This document shows, in pieces, positions 55,923 through 64,000 of a stretch of 64,000 bases of DNA. The notes under the pieces were generated by a model. It saw only the letters and a list, made by a program, of their open reading frames with translations, was not told the origin of the DNA and made no database searches. Both the position numbers and the translations under genes were made by a program. How positions within the stretch are numbered: position 1 is the first letter of the stretch; every line of letters begins with the position of its first letter. The stretch is from contig CM021317.1 in the NCBI GenBank assembly GCA_010645155.1, positions 13,561,645 to 13,625,644 of the forward strand. Direction: 5' to 3'. This DNA is from Tigriopus japonicus (lineage: Eukaryota > Arthropoda > Copepoda > Harpacticoida > Harpacticidae).

Positions 55923-56379
55923 AGGCTTACACTCCGTCTTATATTAATAGAAGTCAATGTTCTAGGTCCTTGGAAATGATCGATATTTCACGTAAAGATG
56001 CCCATGCCGGATTTGAGTCAATTAAACGCAAAATTTATTTTTAGGGTGATTAAAAGCAATTAGGCAAGCCTTGTGTTATTGCAAAAGAGGGCTTAACATT
56101 GATTCAAACAATAATATAAATATGCTGATATGTTCAGTGGATAAGATTTTTTGAACTAGCTTTCAATACATCTCATTTTGACAGTTTGTAGAAGAAAAGC
56201 AGCATTATGTGTGGTTGGTTACATTTGAACTCAAACTGATCCTAAGGAATCGAGTTTTAGGCAATGTAATTGACAGTTTTCAATGGCAAATTCTAATTTT
56301 ATTCTCAGACTTGCACAAAATCATGCATTTAAGAATTCGTCAGTGATTATTTCCCATTTCTTCAAAGGCGTTCCGAGGG

Positions 56380-57190
56380 TTATTGTTAACCCAAAATTAG
56401 CTATTTTTTCTGCAACGGAAAGAGGCGATCTCAGGAGTTCACCACTTCAAACGGCATTCTACAAGGAGACCCAATGAGCCCACTACTCTTTAACCTCTTC
56501 ATTAGCGACCTTCCTCAGCCCATGCAAAAATGGTTACAATAAAAGCGAAAGCCAGAATCGGGTTCCTCTTTCCAAGATTGGAACTTAGGATAATGCCTCT
56601 TTGGATGGTTCTTCGAGTGTTTCAGTGTTTCGTCCTACCCAAATTCGTATACGGCCTTCCAGTGTGGTTAACCTATCTTATCTATAACTAACCTATTAGC
56701 TATCGGTCTCGGCATTGAAGGACATTAACACTATACTCTAACCAAGTACCTGAAAAGGTATCTAGGGGTACCTTACGGAAGCAATAACGCCATCACATAC
56801 TTCCTAACCGAAACAAGGCCTTTGGACGAGTGGTTGAGGGCAATTCTGCCTGACCGAGTTGGATCATTGGGAGAGTTTGGGGACTTGGAAAGTACCCAGC
56901 TCACGCTGTTTAACTGATTCCCCCCAATCTCTGAGCTCAACATTGTGCAGAATGTCCCGAGTTGGTTTTGGAGGAGCAGGACAATCAACTCAATCCCTTG
57001 CAATCCAAAATATAGATCAGAGGTTTGCCGCGAAATTTTCGATTTGAACCACTCAGACCTCTGCAAACTCCAATCGTCCCGTCTAAACACAACAGAGGCG
57101 TGCCTTTGTAAGATTTGCCATAAGTTTTTAAGCCCCTACCACCAGCAACTTAATTTTTGTGACGATATTGATGTCAATGCATCGCACTAA
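56380..57190 (+). pseudogene. Non-LTR retrotransposon remnant with RT motif
   Basis: Scattered frames give FTTSNGILQGDPMSPLLFNL and FISDLPQPMQ (the QGD-SPLLFN block of reverse transcriptases, 56434-56538). They continue with KARIGFLFPRLELRIMPLWM-VLRVFQCFVLPKFVYGLPVW, then LKRYLGVPYGSNNAITYFLT and a C-terminal CLCKICHK...H finger ending at 57188. Several frameshifts, stops and an internal deletion that removed the YADD box. A different lineage from the other LINEs here. Confidence 0.65.
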
Positions 57191-59423
57191 ACATACATAC
57201 ATTTCCTTTGAATTAGATATTTTAATTAAAAAATGATTATCAATAGAGGGCGGAAAAAACGTTGGAAAAAAGTACAAAAAAAGAAGTTTTAAAGTTGGAA
57301 TTATCGCCAGAAAAGTTATTTTTCAGCTAAAAATGGGCAAAAAGTTTTTTTTACCAGACGAAAATGAATGAAATAAGGTTGTTTTCCCCCAAAAATGACC
57401 ACAAAGGTTTTCAATTAATTTTTCAATTAAAAGGGTAAAATATATTTGATCTGTTGTGTTTTTTTAGCCGGCAATTTTTTGTTCTCGATTTTTCAATCAA
57501 AATTTGTTGGTCCTCGTTCTTTCACTTAAAGAAATTGACGACCTTTTTTTTTAGGTAGGATTGAAATTTAAAAAAAAAGTTTTTTTTGTGTTTGAAAAGC
57601 GTGAAAAAGTTTTTTTTTCTGCTTGAAATTTCTATCATATGCAACAAGATGTTTTTATCTAGCAAAAATGGGCAAAAAAAGTGTTCTGAAAGTTTAAAGT
57701 TAAAACTTTTTAATCCTCGCTCTATTTATCATATTGGGTTCAAGATGCAAAAAAGAACTTTAGAAGCAATCGAAAATTGTACAAATTTAAATTTCAGAGT
57801 ACAAAAAGTTTTGTAGTCACCTACGTACGTAGTTCAAGCTATTCTAAGATTTACAAGAATAGTTCAACTCTAAAAGAAGACATGGTACCGTATGGAACAA
57901 TATTACCAAGTCAAAGTCTGAACACATCCAAAAGAGTAAACTGACATTTTAGATCCATTTTATTGCCATCGCAGTGATGATTTTTGCGATTAAAGTAGGG
58001 CTAACGTGCTTGGGCTAACCTTTTTTTCTTGTTACCTCAAAAACCTACGAGTGAAACCATTACGTTGTGCTCGATTTTGTAATTAGATCCTTGCCCCTGT
58101 CCCTGCATCCCCTTCTCCACTCTTTTTTTCGGTGACCAAGTAATGTATTCTGTCGGATTTTTGGTTCACCATTGTAAGGACCAAATTGTCATTTATATAC
58201 ACGAATATTTTACGTGATTTTTCCTTACGAAAATCATCTACAATTTACAGGTCCTTTCGGTTACACTTTCATATCCCCCTCTTTTGGCTGAAACTTCCGG
58301 CTTTCAATTCAATTTTTCCTTTCCAAACTCCATGGAACATCATTTTGCTACGTACGTCATGGCAATGTAACTATGCTATACATCGGGACCCCTTCATCTA
58401 CGTATATCGCTTTCAGAAACCCTAATTTTTCGCTTCTTAAGTCAAAGTCCAGCTTCTTAATTGTTAAGTATAGTATTAGTTGTATTAGATTATTGATTAT
58501 GAACCAATCTTTTCAAATAGAATCATGCCTTACTCTCTCTTCACTTTTGAAATCGTCCATAATGAACGATAAATTGCAGCGGAAACCAATTCTCATGCCA
58601 CATCTGTATTTTTCAAAAAATCAAAAATATACCGAACCTTCCGCCGAATCCATTCGTTCCACATGATCATCCCATTCCATCCTTCAATTTGCTAGCTCAC
58701 GTCACACTTCATTATCCTATTCTTGAGCAAAAAGAAGCTATTCCAAGTGTTTTGTTCTGTATTTACAAGTAATAATCAATGTGGCTCAAGATGACACAAA
58801 CACAAATCAAGAGTCGAAACTCCACATCCATCCAATAGGTTCACAAGAAGGGTAAGAAAAACGAAATACACCCATAAATCCGGATTTTCCAACTGGACAC
58901 CAACGATGTGGATGATATGCAGACGCTAAAGTCCAGAAGGTTGAATCATGGAACAGGTAGGTGTGTGAACAATGGGGAAGGAGGATCGTTTGGAAATGCT
59001 AAAGCACAAGATTAGAGCTTTTGGGTCCAAAGAAGAAGAGAGTTACTGCAAATCATGGTGGTGATGAAACTAATAATAATAAAGATAGTTAGATTCATGG
59101 CAATAGGGCGATCTTGAGGGAGAGAGGATGATGATAATGATGATGAGGCCTAAGATGAAAGAAATATATCTATCCCCTCAAGAGCGAGAAACAAAATGGA
59201 AGAGCACTAACGAAGAACAAAAGAAAAAAGTAAAACAAACCCCGTTTAGCAGAGAACCGTTTTTCAAGAGAAAAGGACCTTTTGTTTCGAGTTGATAAAA
59301 TAAAACGTGTAAAAATTCTCAACCAATGTTGTTGTAGGTATCAAGCCCTCATTGGATGAACTTCATAATCTTCTTCGTCTCACCATTGCCATCCCTCTTG
59401 TCCTCCTCAACCACTGACGACCA
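57191..59423. other. Intergenic, downstream of Arf1
   Basis: 57230-57820 is AT-rich with repeated AAAAGTTTTTTT blocks, perhaps a decayed repeat. 58700-59420 looks unique and could hold Arf1 3' UTR if a distal poly(A) site is used. No exon supported. Confidence 0.35.
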
Positions 59424-59429
59424 TTTATT
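59424..59429 (-). terminator. Possible poly(A) signal of Arf1
   Basis: AATAAA on the minus strand, about 100 bases after the stop codon. Confidence 0.45.
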
Positions 59430-59531
59430 TCAAAGCACCAATGAGATGATGACCAAGAACAAGGAGAATAGTAGTAGAAAGAGGAACGGAACGAGGGGAT
59501 GGATGGGGAAGGGCATGATAATGATGGATCT

Positions 59532-64000
<4,469 letters not shown>

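Overview
This is nuclear DNA of an animal, most likely an arthropod. The genes have short exons with GT-AG introns, long AT-rich introns full of transposable elements, and AATAAA poly(A) signals. The Arf1 protein matches the insect/crustacean form, including its NANR carboxy end. A copepod or similar crustacean would fit the transposon load, but the sequence alone cannot settle the species. Two runs of N (30996-31318 and 42191-42677) are assembly gaps.

Layout, left to right. (1) 342-2372 (+): the 3' end of a Sec31 (COPII coat) gene, with two homologous copies of the last coding exon that look like alternative C-termini. (2) 3540-4221 (-): a small gene for a 162-residue protein with an N-myristoylation-type start (MGQQL) and twelve cysteines in its first 48 residues. 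A tandem paralog at 7538-8057 (-) is cut short by an in-frame stop. I recognise no family for them. (3) 8.3-19 kb: no convincing host gene; LINE fragments and several MITE families. (4) 19335-29848 (+): five exons for a 327-residue kelch-repeat protein with a predicted signal peptide. (5) 30093-35592 (-), with a probable 5' UTR exon ending at 37694: a K+-dependent Na+/Ca2+ exchanger (SLC24/NCKX), 511 residues. It converges tail to tail on the kelch gene, 330 bp apart. (6) 38-53 kb: mostly repeats (LINE ends, MITEs, minisatellites, a foldback element) and one weak candidate membrane-protein exon at 44553-44682 (-). (7) 53543-55432: a nearly intact Tc1 transposon, itself broken by a 273-bp insertion and itself sitting inside an older repeat. 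(8) 56.4-57.2 kb: a LINE remnant. (9) 59532-63961 (-): a complete three-exon Arf1 gene, 182 residues.

The host genes do not form an operon. Sec31 and Arf1 both serve ER-Golgi vesicle traffic (COPII and COPI coats), but their proximity is probably chance. The mobile DNA shows clear biology: a LINE family with a conserved 3' stem-loop, a tRNA-headed SINE carrying the same 3' end, hAT-, mariner- and pogo-like MITEs, and several datable nested insertions. The observations most worth following are the duplicated Sec31 terminal exon, the unrecognised myristoyl/cysteine-rich paralog pair, and the LINE/SINE shared 3' hairpin.
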